Shown here: positions 47,261 through 60,150 of the stretch, one piece after another
Numbering within the stretch: position 1 is the stretch's first letter
Layout: every line of letters begins with the position of its first letter
Assembly (NCBI GenBank): GCA_007258455.2
Contig: VDFB02373365.1
Coordinates: 219,056,162-219,120,161 of the forward strand
Length of the DNA stretch: 64,000 nucleotides
DNA from: Sequoia sempervirens
Lineage: Eukaryota > Streptophyta > Pinopsida > Cupressales > Cupressaceae
Direction of reading: 5' to 3'
Notes under the pieces: model-generated
Database searches by the model: none
Seen by the model: the letters and a program-made list of their open reading frames with translations, nothing else
What the model was told of the DNA's origin: nothing
Made by a program: the position numbers and the translations under genes

Positions 47261-50200
47261 GGTGGTGGCGATTGGGTGACAGCGGGGGTGGCTCCCCTGC
47301 CTCCCTTTCACAATTTATTTTTTTATTTTCTAAATATAAAATAACTCTTCATAAAATACAAAAGAATTTCACATAGGCTTAAAAACACGGGGTTATTTTC
47401 TAGAAAATAAATAAATGGAAACCCTAGTACATTTATAAATATGCTTGTGGGTCTTATTGTGCAAATGCCCAACAAAATCTTGCGACCAACCAATGAATTC
47501 TTCAACACAACCACATGGTTTATTTCCAAGTTTTGATAACAAATCCCTTTTGGTTTTCATTCTATTTTTCTTATGGTTTGATTCTAGTTCTGGTTTTCAT
47601 TTCCAAATTTTAACAAGTTTGCAAGTTTTCAAAGCAATATGTCATGGGTTTCATTGGATTTAAACAACATTTCAAAGATTTCCAAATAGCATAATGAGGG
47701 TTTAATCTATTTTCAAAATGAAACAAAGAAAGAACAAAGAGGAACCTGATTTTTCCTCCAAAGCTTGAAGCCTTCAACAATGGTGTTTTCTAATTCCTCA
47801 TTTGAATCCAGCTCAAGCAAGAGTTTCAATCACCTTCCCAAATCCAAGCAAAGCCACCAAAAAACTCTCCATCCAAAATTGAAAAACAATCCCCCCACCA
47901 AAATGAAGATAAAATGCTAAAATAGAGTTTCCCCCAAATTTTGGCCAAACCCTAAAAATCCCACTCACAAAATATATTTAAAAAAAAACATTTGGAAGAT
48001 ATTCCCAATTTTTAATTTAAAAATAGATTTCTAATTTCTAACTCAAACTTCATGCATTTTCAAAATTCATTAAAACAAAAGAATACAAATTTTGCAAAGA
48101 ATTTACTTTATCAACAATTTCAAAAGTGAAATTAAACACACATTATCATTTATTTATTTATTTATTTTAATTTAACTTTAAGTATCCAATGTGATTTCCA
48201 TTTTCAATTTAAATTTGAATCTAGATATACAATAATGCCAAAGCAAATATTTCATTTAATATATCACCATTAATAAAATTAATTAATAAACTCAATCTAG
48301 TTTTATTAATTAATCAATTCAATCAATAAACTAATAATTATTTTATTAATTAAATCAAATAAATCAATAAAATAAATAATGTTTCAACATTGCAACTAAA
48401 TAAATTTAATCATCAATTAAACTACGCAAGCCATTTAATAACCTTTAAAATTTGAAATTAAATTAATACTCAAGGTGAAAATGACCAAATCAAAACAACT
48501 AACCCGACAACAACCCGATGGCACACTATGACTAGGGTGACGACTTGGCACGAAAAACCTAGTTACTATCTCCCAATCATTTTCTGTTGGTCAATGGACA
48601 CGCTCAAACCTGTGAACCAGGTGGAGTCGATGTCAGGTACCTGTCAACCTACAACAAAAGTACGTTTAACATGCATATATACATAATATAATCAAACACA
48701 CCGTGAAGAGGAAATCTCAGAATCGTAGGGAACTCGCAAGTGAGTGATACAATCTCGTCCCCTTCACCAATACAATATCACTAACTAATGCATCTAACAT
48801 CAATAACATGATCAGCATCATAAAACATCGTTAAATCAAATATCTTGTAAGTTAATCCAAAACATGCCATAAAGGTAACATCAGGATAAAATAACATCAC
48901 ATCAAAATATATCATATGCATCGCTTCAGAGATAACAGTCAAAAGTAACCAAGTTCTAGATTCAAAGCATAATCAGACACAAAGCATTACAAGGAAAACA
49001 CTATCGATCCAAACATCCAAAATGGAGGGGTGTTACATCTAGGGTACATGAAAAGGCCTTTACAAAAAAAAACTAAATGAAAGTGATTAACAACCAAGAT
49101 TACATATTGATATCACATATTCATTCATGATCAAGAGAGATGAAAACATCATTGATTTTATTTTGATGCAAAATTTAATATTACAATTGTGGAGTGTATT
49201 TCCATAGACACAATGCATCAAGGATACAATGGTACAATACATAAAGCTTCCCTTATATCATCGGGAAGAATACATTAAGTACAAGGATAATTACATAAAT
49301 GAGGTTTATGGTACAAAATGAAGAAAAGTCTTCATCCAAGCAAAGCTCTAGAACTTTGCATCTACATTTGTATCATGAACACATCTTGGGAACCCAATGG
49401 GTGCATAGAACATTCCACTCGACCATGTGGACCTAAAGGTCTACCCCCCCATGCTAGGAGATGACAAGAAAGGATCCACATCCAAACAAGGTCAAGTAGA
49501 CAAGGCTACTAACATAAAACAACATCAAACAAGTACATCAACACTTCCAAAGGATACCAAGCAAAGGAAAGTAAGCATGTATTGTGGGAGAGTGTCATTG
49601 CATGACCTTACTTGGATTATGCAAGCAACCTATCACAAGGTACTGCCTCTATCTATGGTTATCCATGCTGCCTATCTCAAGGCACCACTCCAAAGGGTGA
49701 CTCATGCAGGACCACTTACCTTTCATGGGGACAAGGCAGTGCTCTTACCAACCAGGTCTTCTCATCCCAACGTTAGCTTGTGAAAGCGCTAATGGTATGG
49801 GTGAGGCACATAATTAATCTTACTTAATGTTTAACTACCCAAACCCACTAGTTCATTAATTATATTATCACTTGATTAGGAAACTCTTCCATGGGTTACC
49901 CTAACAGCCCCTTTGTGCACTGGTCCCCATGAAGAGCCACCCTCCCCAACAGTTCCAAATCAAAGCTCACAATAACCAGGGGTGTACCAAACATAAAAAA
50001 CACCAAAAAAAATCATATGCAAGGCATGAACCATCTCACTCATAATCATACCCAAAGAAAAATAATCATAGAACAAGGTACACCCATTGGAGTTCAAAAT
50101 AAGAATACAATCAATAGAACACAATGGTACAATCATGGAAAAATTCAACACAACCAAGTTTCCCATTGCCTCTAGAATCCTAACAATCTACCTCCCATGA

Positions 50201-52437
50201 TCATCAGAAGAAGGTAACTTAAGCATTATAGGGTTCCCAACATTTCCAAACATGTCAATACACAAAGATTACCTCAAAATCGAAATAGAACAAGAGGAAA
50301 ATATGATAAATCATAGAACCACTAGCATGCATAAGAACTCAATTTCAATGAGCATTCAAAATATACACAAAATGACTATCTAAACATGTTCAAAGATGAT
50401 TATAAATACCCATTCATTTAAACATGAACTTAATCCAATCTTGTTAAAGATAAGGAAATAAATAATTAAATATTCAACTATAATTAAATGCATTTTGATC
50501 ATAATATCTTTTAAATGGTTAAGCCCTAGGATATGCAACCCATTGGATCTTTTCTTAATTTCAACTCCGTAACTTATACACTTGATTATTTCTAAATAAT
50601 TAGATCAAAATATAACCTATACCTTTGTTACTTGAAAATAATAATTTAATTAAAAAGGGAATCTATATATTTAATTACTTTTAAACTAAATAAATTTACT
50701 TAAAGTTCTACTATTTACATTTGTTGACTCCACCCTAGATAATTCTAATTTAATACTGACATGGGCAATTTAATTGTTGCCACAATCTAGTAGTAGAAAT
50801 TCAAAATAATAAACATTTCTTCAAATTAATTTAAAATGTAAAGTATAACCTATAATGAATTTAATTAAAATGTACCATACTTGCTAACTCCAAAATAACA
50901 GGTTTAATTAAAAATGTAAGAAATACCTTGATTATCATAGATTTATATGCAAACCAATAAATTTGTAAATAAATCTAAATTTAAATTCACTTGCAATTAT
51001 ACCAAATTTTAAATGCATTTGGAAATAATCCCTAATTTAAATGTATTAGAAAATAACCCTATTTGGAAGAATCTGATAATAGATAAAATCTAATATGTAA
51101 CTAAAAATAAATCTAATTCTAATGTACTTGATTGATAAATACTTCACTCAAAATAAAATCATTAAAATATTTAAAGAACTTCACCTTATTTCTACCCCAC
51201 TATAAAATTAATTAAAATCACTAATGTTTACAGCTTAATTGTACACCATTGTAAAATTAATTAAAATTGCTAATGTTTACAACTTATTTGTATCACTGAG
51301 GAAATTATTTTAGCATATTTTCAAATTACCCTTTTATGCAAACAGGTTAAATTAATTAAAATCACTAAGGCAATTATTTTAGCATATTTTTTTAATTACC
51401 CTTTTACACAAACATGTTACTTTCACTACTCGTTAAAGTGATAAATTATAAGAATCCTTTTTTTAAAAAACCCACTTACTCAAACAAAAACACAAGTAAT
51501 TTTTATTTATGAAATTTTAATGAAACCATATTCTTTATTTATTCCAACAATTTACCACACCATTAATTAGTAGTTATACATAGATATAACTAAATTTTAT
51601 TACGAAAGATTTACATCTACAAGAGACTCATATATATAATTAGTCTTAGAGGTGTATATTAAATTATCCCTAAAAAAAAATTAAATATATTTTAAAAGAG
51701 AAGTCTATGTAGTTAGAGCATAAATTAAATTATTATATATATATATTTAATGTAACATTTATAATATGAGTTTTTAAATAAGGAAAATAATACACACCAT
51801 ATGGTAAGTTTCCTTCTTCTTCTTTTTCAAACATAAAATTTATTAGCTAAAAGTTTATTTTTTAATTTACTATAGATGCTACTTGTAAGAGTATTCCATA
51901 CATTTCAATTAAGTTTTATTTCTATGTTAATTTATATATTTAATTTTGTTCTTTATGGTTTAACTTTTGAAATAGTGAGCCAGCTATACCTTACATGATA
52001 ATTATCTTGAGAAACTGATGACTATACGGTAGGTCTTTAAGTTGATGCCTTAAAGATTGTATTTAAAATAAATCTAAATTTGTAAAAAAAATAAACTTCT
52101 TTAATTTTAAATTAACTAATTATATTTAAAATTAATTTTGTAAATAATGCATGACATATACTTATTCTTTTTAAATATTATAATAAATTCTAAAGAAACT
52201 ATCTTCTCATCATTTTAGAACTATAATATTCCTTTTAGAAAGTCTGAAATCAAAATCCAAACAAGTGGAATATTTAAGGAGTACTTTACTAAAGAAAGTT
52301 TCTAATTTATTACCCCGACCTTAAAGCTTTAAAAGATAAATATAAATTTTATTAGCAAAAGTAAGGAAATTGGGTGGGGATAAATTTAAACTTAAATCCC
52401 TATTCTTAATTTACCTAACAATATCATATATGTCAGA

Positions 52438-52612
52438 AATCTACAACATGATTAAAAGAATGGGAAAATCTACAACATGATTAAAAGAATCCATGGAAAA
52501 TCTACAACATGATTAAAAGAATGGGAAAATCTATAGCACGATTAAAAGAATGGGAAAATCTACAACATGATTAAAAGAATGGGAAAATCTATAGCATGAT
52601 TAAAATAATGAG
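52438..52612. repeat. Tandem repeat, six units of about 29-33 bases
   Basis: The unit GGGAAAATCTACAACATGAT followed by TAAAAGAAT recurs six times, some units with CTATAGCACGA or CTATAGCATGA variants and one with a CCAT insertion. Located in LTR2. Confidence 0.9.
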
Positions 52613-54329
52613 AAGGACATGAGAATGAGACAACTTATCATAATATGATAAAAGGGTCGGTAGTTAATTTCAAAACTTGAGCTTAATTGTTGGGTATCGT
52701 TATCACTTTAAAATTATGGTTGTTGCTTTAACTAAAAGAAAGAATAATTCGGTGGATAGGAAGGAGTAAGCTTGCATACATTGAAGAAAGAAATCACATT
52801 TTGCATTCAATGATTTTAAAAGCATTTGTGGTGCCTAGTGGATCATATAAAAATTTATAGGTTGCATACTTCCTTATAAATACTATTTCCTTATATTTTA
52901 TTTTGAAAGCTCATCAAATTTAAATCAAATTGATAATTAACATAGAGGTTGATGAAAAGTGACAGGATAAAATGGGGACATGATTTAGGTACCAAAGATT
53001 CTAATTTCCTTACTTATGATATTTTTTTTACTTATTACCAAAATCTGCGTGAATTTTAAAAACAACTAACAAGGCAAGATTTAACGCAAGGCATGGTTAT
53101 TGTAGCAAGAGTGAGTTAAAAACAAAGAAAAAAAAACACCTACCTGGATATTGCGTTTGGTTACGAAGTTGGGGAGAATTTGTTCCAAGCTTCTTCTTTT
53201 TTTCTCCCATTGTAATTTTTGTTTTCACCCTTTTTCCTGAGTATATTTTACTGAGTTCTCAAACTTTACTTCTTCTCTTAATGATCTCCCATAGAAGAAA
53301 ATTTCACTTAATAAAATAAAAGAAGTTGTTGAATTAAAGAGACAAGTGGCAATTTCCGGAATTCTAATTTAACACCTGAAAATTTACCTTTCTCCCTTTT
53401 TCCCCATGGAGGTAATTCCTCTCTTTGAAAACAAATTGAAACCTACCGCCACTAAGGCTTAAATTTAATAATTTTTTCAATGGCCTATATTAACTTTTCT
53501 TTACCTTTGGTTTAAATATGTGACAAGTAAAAAATTGCATCCTTATTTTAAAATTTTACTTGCCAGTGAGTACAGTAATATATTTTAAATTAAATTAAAT
53601 TAAACTTAAACTTACCACTGTTTCATTGGAGAATTATTATTTTTTTAAATAAAACGTGCATATAAATATATATTTTTTCTTTTCTTTTAAAAATTTATTG
53701 AATACAACATTGAAAAGCTATTTGTTTATTTATTTATTTTTGTATAATTCCTTAACTATAATTAAATAAATAATATTACTTAGTTAAATAAATAATATTA
53801 TTTAATTAGATAAACAATATTATTTAATAGATATTGAAACTTTGCACAACTGTAATTAAGATCAATTTTAATTAGTATTTTATTAAACATTAAGATTCGT
53901 ACCTAAATCAATATTTAATTAAATCTTGGCATTTCTCCCACAATTCACATTAATGTTTAAGTTTCATGTTTAATTGCAACTATAATACTAACCATTGTTG
54001 ACTTAAATTAATCGATTAACAACAATGATACACAACTAAATAACATGATAAACACATCAAAATCTACGACTTGAAACAAACAACATAAAATGGAACAATA
54101 CCATAATGGAACAGGATACTGATAGATGACATCATCAAATATTGATGGGATGATAGACACAGATAGGGGTACTTTCTTGTCAAATCCCTAAACCACGTCA
54201 TTTCCATTGGGTATGTTGGGCATGCTCAGACCCGATGGTACGGGTGAAGTCGGTGCCAGGTACCTGTAGTCTTGCATAAAAACAAGTGTTGAAACAACAT
54301 ATACATCTAATGTGAAACACATTGTGAGA

Positions 54330-54334
54330 TAGAA
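54330..54334. repeat. Target-site duplication TAGAA of the rearranged element (partner 60874-60878)
   Basis: Identical bases flank TGTAACATCCC and GGGATGCTACA. Removing the insert rejoins LTR2 sequence (GTGAGA, TAGAA, TTGTGGTGTGG) that parallels LTR1 near 48700. Confidence 0.9.
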
Positions 54335-57300
54335 TGTAACATCCCTCTATAAATCCTCAAAGGATAAGAGCCAAAAAAGGGATTTTTTTTTTTTTATATA
54401 CATAAAGAATTACATACACAAAATAAGCTTCCAAAACATTAAATTTGGCCTCAAACAAGTCCAAGAATGGGCTAATGCAGCCCGAGGGAGAAGATTAATC
54501 TACCCTCCAAAGAAAATCCAAACAAGAACACATAAAACAGCTTCCAGGAAGATGCTCCGGAACCTTAGTAGTGCTGCTCCAGAACTTGCAGCACTGCTCC
54601 AGAACCTCTATAGTGCTGCTCTAGAACTTGTAGCGCTGCTCCAGAACTTAGACAGTGCTGCTGCGGAACTTGGGAAAAAACTACAAAGATTAAAATAACA
54701 AGAAGAGATGCATCATAACCCTAACCATGAGATACATAAAGGAAGAAAATACATCTATAGCTTTAGTTTAACATGAAATAAGAATGCAGCCATAAAGGAA
54801 TTATGATAGCACATGTGATTCCAATACCAACGTTGGAATTAAAACATAACATCACATTTTTTCTCATTAATTTAATAATTTCTTTCACTCTCAAGTGAGT
54901 ACAATGAGCATAAATAAATGAGTTTGAGTACAATAGCATTTACATGAGTGTATACAACATCAAAAATATAAATATGGAAGAGGGGATGACTCCAATAGTG
55001 CTCTGATAACCTATACACCAGTCCCCAATGGCGGTGGCAACGCCTCTCTACCATGTAGACTCAAAAGAGGCCACTCCACTGTGCTCAGAGATAGTCACGA
55101 GGCCCAAACAGAGGTGGAAAGAAAAAATAAAAGTAAGGCCAACACTCACATCAATCACGAAGCCAACAAGGAAGGAAATGCACATAGCCAACGTCACCAC
55201 AAGAAATGCTCATCCAATAACAAGACGGGTACTACTCACGTCTACCAAGGGCTAGTTAATAGAGTGCAAATCATATGGAGTGTCATCATGCGTGCTCAAA
55301 GGGATGGCACCAAACAGAATCAAGTACCCCTCTCATAGGGATGAGGAGACTTAATCATGCCCAAATCCATGCCCCACAGACGGATGACTCAATGTCCCAC
55401 AGATGGATGGGCCTTCTCGAGTGCATCCTTAGCCTTTACAAGTGCTCAAGGCCATGCACGAGGACTCATTATCTTATTAGTGTTTTAGCCCATTAATTTT
55501 ATTTAGTTATCACGTGTTTACTCTAACTCTGCTACTAGTTCCCCTGGCAAACACTTGCGGGCCCCAGGCCCATAGAGAGCCACTCCAAACGACCACTCTA
55601 TTACCTAGACCTATGCTCAACTCATTTAACCAAATGAGGAAACCAAACATACATGAAATGTAGGAAAAGCCACAAAATTTATGTCAAAGAAACCAATTAA
55701 AGGAAGCCTATTAACACTTCTGCAACACACACGTTTAATGGCTACAAATCCGTAAGAGAAGAAACCATAGAAAATAAATGAAAATTCAAAGTGCCCAGAT
55801 GATGAAAGTAAGCCAAACCCAGTTCGTATTTAGGCGTTTCAAGTCAAAATACACCTTTAATTTTTTATTCTAGGGCCAAAATGAAGTGATGTACCAAAAA
55901 AATGTCATTTTTCCACACAAGCCAAGCAAAAACACATAGAAAATTGAAAGTGCCCAGATTTTAAATCCGTAAAAATATAGTTGAGGGAATGGCATCCCAA
56001 CATGAATTCCACACTCAAATTTCATTTTCAAAAATAGGGTAACGAGCAGCGAAAGAAAACACATTTTTTCACACAAATTGTGCAAAAAGAAACATACAAA
56101 TAAAGCCCAGAGTAGATTTCATTCATGAACCCATTTCAAGCTGCTGGAGTTCGACAAATTCAGTCACACACAATAACCTCACACAGCAGCAATCACCAAT
56201 AAAACAATCTGACATTCATCTCCAACAAAACAAAACAAAAACATGAAGGATTTCACCAAATATTCATGGGGCAGCAATAACCCATAATAGAAATAAAATT
56301 TACCAGCTAGGAATCATTGGAAAACCACAGAGATTTACCTCAAATTTCCCCAAAATGAAATGGAAAATTTTCACAAAGGAGAAGGCATGACCAAGCTCCA
56401 AAAAAAAACCAAAAGCAAGGGTTGGTAGGCTGATTTCAATAATCTGTCACCCACAAAATCTCTGGGTATGTGCAGGGTCATGATGGGCCAAAAAGTGGCA
56501 ATATCATGGGTATGTGGCTGACGAATTTTTTTTTACCCAAAAGTGATCAAATGAAAAGGGTTTTTAAAGGATATTCTCAGCTTTCCACCAATATATATTA
56601 TGCTTTACTTTGAATTTGATAAGTAATTATTATTCATTTTCTATTCAAATTACGACTAAAGTCCTAACTGATAGGTTGATTGAAAAACATCTATAGCTTT
56701 CAAATGGTATCACATTTCTTGAATCAAAAACATGTGTTACATTCTATACTTCCATACTATAGGATTAAAAAAATAAAAATTGAATTTCATGAAGTTTTGA
56801 CCAAGTTAAGGTGGTTAGACATATGGTTTTTATATTTTTAAAATTTGTAATAAAAATTCATAATTATTATTTACTGGAAAAAATTTACAAAATAATATGC
56901 ATCACATCGGGTCATAAGTCCTTTACTTATATCTAAAATATTATAAAAAAATTATCATTTTATTGTGGTTAGGGTGGTCGACATACACCTACTTCTTATT
57001 TTTCCTTGAAATTTAAGTACAACTGCATTGAAATTTTAAATTTTCCCCAAATAGATTTTCTTTCTTTTTAAAAAAATATAGTAGTTTAGAAACTACATTC
57101 AATTTGCTACAGATTCTATTTTTACATATTTTTGAAATAATATAGATAACTTATTCAATTTTTTATGTCTAGTTGCCTAACTCTAATTTTTCTGAATTTT
57201 TTGCCACTTAAGGGCCTATTTTTTCCATGATGATCCTACACATACCCCTCCATAGCCCTCTTTCACAATCTTCCCAACTTAGTTACCAAAAAAAAAGAGG

Positions 57301-58203
57301 GTTTCTTCTTCCATGCAAAATAGCAATCTCTTTCTTCACCAAAAAAAGATCCAAAATAAAAATCCTCCTTAAAACAAAAGTTATCTTTTCTTTTATATTT
57401 TTCCCCAAAACCACAACGGGGAATAATGCATTTTTATTTTTTTATTTTATGCATTAAGGCTCCCCCAAAAGGAACAACTAATAAAGGTCACAAAATAAGC
57501 AATATTAAAACACATGAAATAATAATAAAAACCAAAACCCAAATACCTCCAATGAGACAATTTAGGAAAGGCACATAAGGGAGAAGGGTGCTCTGGAAGT
57601 TACCGTTAGGTAACTGGATGGAAGACAACACTACAAAACACTGCCCTAATAGGGTACAGTGGCTAGGGTAGGGGAAATTGGCTATGACTATCTCCAGTAA
57701 CCACCATCGGGGAATGAGAGTACGCTCAGGCCTACTAATTTAGGCAAAGTCGATACTCATTACCTGCATCACTTCAATCAAACGTTAAAGTACATGTGCA
57801 TGAATCATATATCATGTATCCAAGGCAACATCAACCATCAGTAAAAATAATTGCAACATCATAAGCCTCTCGATTATGAGTGTTATGATATCATCTTTTT
57901 CCTATCCATAATCATACAAATGCAAGGACAATGATGTATACATAAAATATGAGCATGTAATCTAGTATAATATCTAACCATATAAACATGAAATCCAGCA
58001 TAAACAATAATCATGTCAACAACATAACAACATATAAACATGAAGCATGTAAACATGTAATCCACGATAACAGTCATGGAATTACACCTCTCAGGTGTCA
58101 ATACAAAATAATGAAGGTACGAATAGAGTAAGTACAAAATATAAAGTCATCAGAATCCATCAAGGAAAGACCACAACAAAATACAAACACGGGGGTCATT
58201 ACA
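54335..58203 (-). repeat. Complete LTR of the rearranged element (LTR3), about 3.87 kb
   Basis: Minus strand starts TGTAATGACCCCCGTG next to the PPT and ends GAGGGATGTTACA at 54335. Internal boxes follow the same order as the other long LTRs: A box at 57770-57650, GAGTGGCTCTC box near 55592-55575, and the CTACATGGTAGAGAGGCG box near 55065. The last 340 bases are the part repeated in inverted orientation at 60534-60873. Confidence 0.85.
54555..54675. repeat. GCTGCTCCAGAACTT tandem repeats in LTR3 U5, about five units of 22-25 bases
   Basis: Successive units read GTGCTGCTCCAGAACTTGCA, CACTGCTCCAGAACCTCTA and similar. A matching inverted array lies at 60536-60645. Confidence 0.85.
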
Positions 58204-58216
58204 TCCTCCCCCCTAG
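58204..58216 (-). promoter_or_regulatory. Polypurine tract of the rearranged chromovirus element
   Basis: Minus strand reads CTAGGGGGGAGGA directly before the LTR start TGTAATGACC. Confidence 0.9.
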
Positions 58217-58700
58217 GCTAGGCTTACTCCTAGAAGTCTACAAAAAGATGCGGATACAGGTCTCTCCTCCTCGCCGCATCCTCCCAAGATGTTGAGGACT
58301 CACCATCAGGATCCCACTGAACCCTTACCTGCTCTATGTTCCAACCCCTAAGGGTCAACCACCAATGTTGCAAGATTCGTACAGGCTCCAAAGAAAGCTG
58401 CCCATCCACCTCGACCTGCAAAGTAGTCCAATCAAGAACATGGGTCACATTAGGAATATATTGTCTTAGAATAGAAACATAGAAAACATCATGGATGCGT
58501 GATAGACTCGGTGGCAGTGCAAGGTGATAAGTGATAGACTAATCCTCTCAAGGATTTCAAACAGTCCAACAAAATGAGGTGCCAACTTTGAGCCTTTCCC
58601 ATAACAGATGGGGCTCTTCCATGAATGAACTCTCAAAAACACATGGTCACCCACTGAAAAGTGGTGGTCCAACCTATGGGCATTGACATACTTCCTCTGT
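58217..58700 (-). pseudogene. Integrase C-terminus and chromodomain-like end of pol
   Basis: Minus strand: 58672-58466 reads HHFSVGDHVFLRVHSWK and LAPHFVGLFEILERI, the GPY/F-type region after the integrase core. Then 58448-58230 reads LEPVRILQHWWLTLRG, IEQVRVQWDPDGESSTSWED and RDLYPHLFVDF to a stop. The VRVQW...SWED pattern is that of the chromodomain end of plant chromoviruses, which guides integration toward marked chromatin. Confidence 0.8.
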
Positions 58701-59640
58701 CAATCCTGAGTTGTAGCCAACTTCTCTCTAATCCGCACTACCTGTTGCTCCATATCCTGAAGCATCTCTGGACCCAAAAGAACTCGGTCCTCTAAGCGAT
58801 CCCAACTCAATGGTGTCTGACATGGCCTACCATACAAGGCCTAGAAGGGGGACATACCAAGAGAACTGTGGTACCCATTATTATAAGACAACTCAACCAT
58901 GTACAATTAGTCCTCCCAATGAGACTGCCAATCCATAACGTACATCCGAAGCATGTCCTCTAAAACCTGATTAACCCACTCCGTCTGTTCGTTAATCTTA
59001 GGATGGTGTGCAGAGCTAAAATTAAGCTGAGTTCCCAAAGCATGTTGGAGAGAAGTCCACAAAGCTGAAGTGAACACTGCATCACAATAAAAAATGATCC
59101 TACGAGGAATACCATGCAACTACACAATATCCTCCATAAACACCTGAGCTATAGATGCTCTAGTGTGCGAAGACCTCGTGGGTGAGAAGTGTGCCACCTT
59201 GGACAACTTGTCCACAGTAACCATAATAGCATCATGATGACATGAAGAGATAGGTAGCCCCACTATAAAATCAAGAGATATCATATCCCACTTCCATCCA
59301 GGGATGGAGTGAGGCTGCAACAGTCTTGTTGGGTGCTGATGTTCTGCCTTCACCTACTGGCACTCAAGACACCGAGCCACAAAATTAGCAATATCATGCT
59401 GCAACCCTACCCAATGATACAACTGTCGAAGATCAGAATGCATCTTCGTGACACCTGGATGATCTAAATAGGGTGCACGATGGGCCTCTGACAAAACCAA
59501 GGAATGAAGATCACCAGAATCTGAAACATAAATGTGGCCAAGATACCACAAAAGTCTGTCAGGCTCGAGAGAGAAACCTGCAAACCTACCCTCAAGGACT
59601 CTTCCAGACTCAATCTTTGCTTTCACCTCCTAATACCAAG
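58701..59640 (-). pseudogene. Chromovirus integrase (zinc-binding and catalytic core)
   Basis: The minus strand has the H2C2 zinc-binding motif at 59520-59354 (AHRAPYLDHPGVTKM to CLECQ). The core follows: WDMISLDFIVGLP near 59300 with the first Asp, IIFYCDAVFTSALW near 59090, where the usual SDRD has become YCDA, and HHPKINEQTEWVNQVLEDML near 59000, keeping the Glu. The second catalytic Asp position is altered, so the enzyme is probably inactive regardless of the stops. Confidence 0.85.
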
Positions 59641-60150
59641 TATCACTAGGAAGTGACTCCAAAATATGGCCCCACAAATCCACTCCAAGGGACAAAAATG
59701 AGATCTCATGTCTCCTCCTACTCAAGGCATTTGTAACAACATTTTCCTTGCCCTAGATATAGCGAACCTCAAAGTCATACTCATAGAGGAACTCCATCCA
59801 ACAACATTGCCGAGCATTCAGATTTGGCTAAGTGAAGATATATTGCAAGCTGCGATGATCACTATGTAACTCAAACCGATGTCCCAAGAGGAAATGTCTC
59901 CAACACACAAGTGCATGGATGACAGCCGCCAACTCCAAATCATGGGCACGGGGTAGTTCAACTCATGATCCTTAAGGTTGCGGGACTCACATGCAATCAC
60001 TTATCCCTCCTGCATAAGAATTTCCCCCACTCCTTCCAATGAAGCATCGGTGCACACTACAAAATCACCTGTAGGATCTAGCACTACAAGGATGGGTGCA
60101 CTAGTTAGTTGCTCCTTAAGAGCCTAAAAAGTTGACTCACACTGATCTGA
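59641..60150 (-). pseudogene. Chromovirus RNase H domain
   Basis: The minus strand reads FVVCTDASLEGVGEILMQEG near 60080-60010, the first block of gypsy RNase H with its Asp, followed by VIACESRNLKDHELNYPV and ELAAVIHAL-type residues in shifted frames (59960-59900). A later frame carries the EFLY and ARKMLLQMP pieces that precede the linker to integrase. Stops and at least two frame changes occur. Confidence 0.75.

Larger units (their letters stand above)
44196..49037 (-). mobile_element. Solo gypsy LTR, about 4.8 kb (LTR1)
   Basis: Minus strand begins TGTAACACCCCTCC at 49037 and ends GGGGCGTTACA at 44196, with an exact TCTAG duplication outside. It contains no coding domain, so it is a solo LTR left by LTR-LTR recombination. 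Internal boxes in order are A (48650-48520), a GC-rich repeat block (47260-47075), the GAGTGGCT box (45302-45243), the GATGAGACAAGAAGGCC region (about 45130) and the CACATGGTTGGGTGGAACG box (44690). Frames such as 46928-47311 minus are low-complexity shadows. Confidence 0.9.
49043..54334 (-). repeat. LTR2, main body
   Basis: Continues LTR2 from 44195 after removal of LTR1. It carries the CCATGTGG box near 49420-49450, a CATCCCAACGTTAG region near 49760, the CCCCATGAAGAGCCACCC box near 49927 and the A box at about 54285-54160 (GGTACCTGGCACCGACTTC on the minus strand, then CATGCCCAACATACCCAA). The long AT-rich stretch 50.3-54.1 kb has no gene. It is cut at 54334 by the rearranged chromovirus element. 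Confidence 0.85.

Noticed and set aside
47049..47344. Coding frames over the GC-rich block
   Set aside because: Frames on both strands arise from the repeated GC-rich unit and have only repeat-derived composition.
49427..49783. 118-codon plus-strand frame
   Set aside because: It lies across the conserved boxes of LTR2 and is antisense to the LTR; other LTRs do not keep it open.
52438..52612. CRISPR-like array
   Set aside because: The units are directly adjacent with no unique spacers, and the DNA is plant nuclear.
55028..55338. Overlapping plus-strand frames in LTR3
   Set aside because: Antisense to the LTR, overlapping each other, with no domain; chance frames in a less AT-rich LTR segment.
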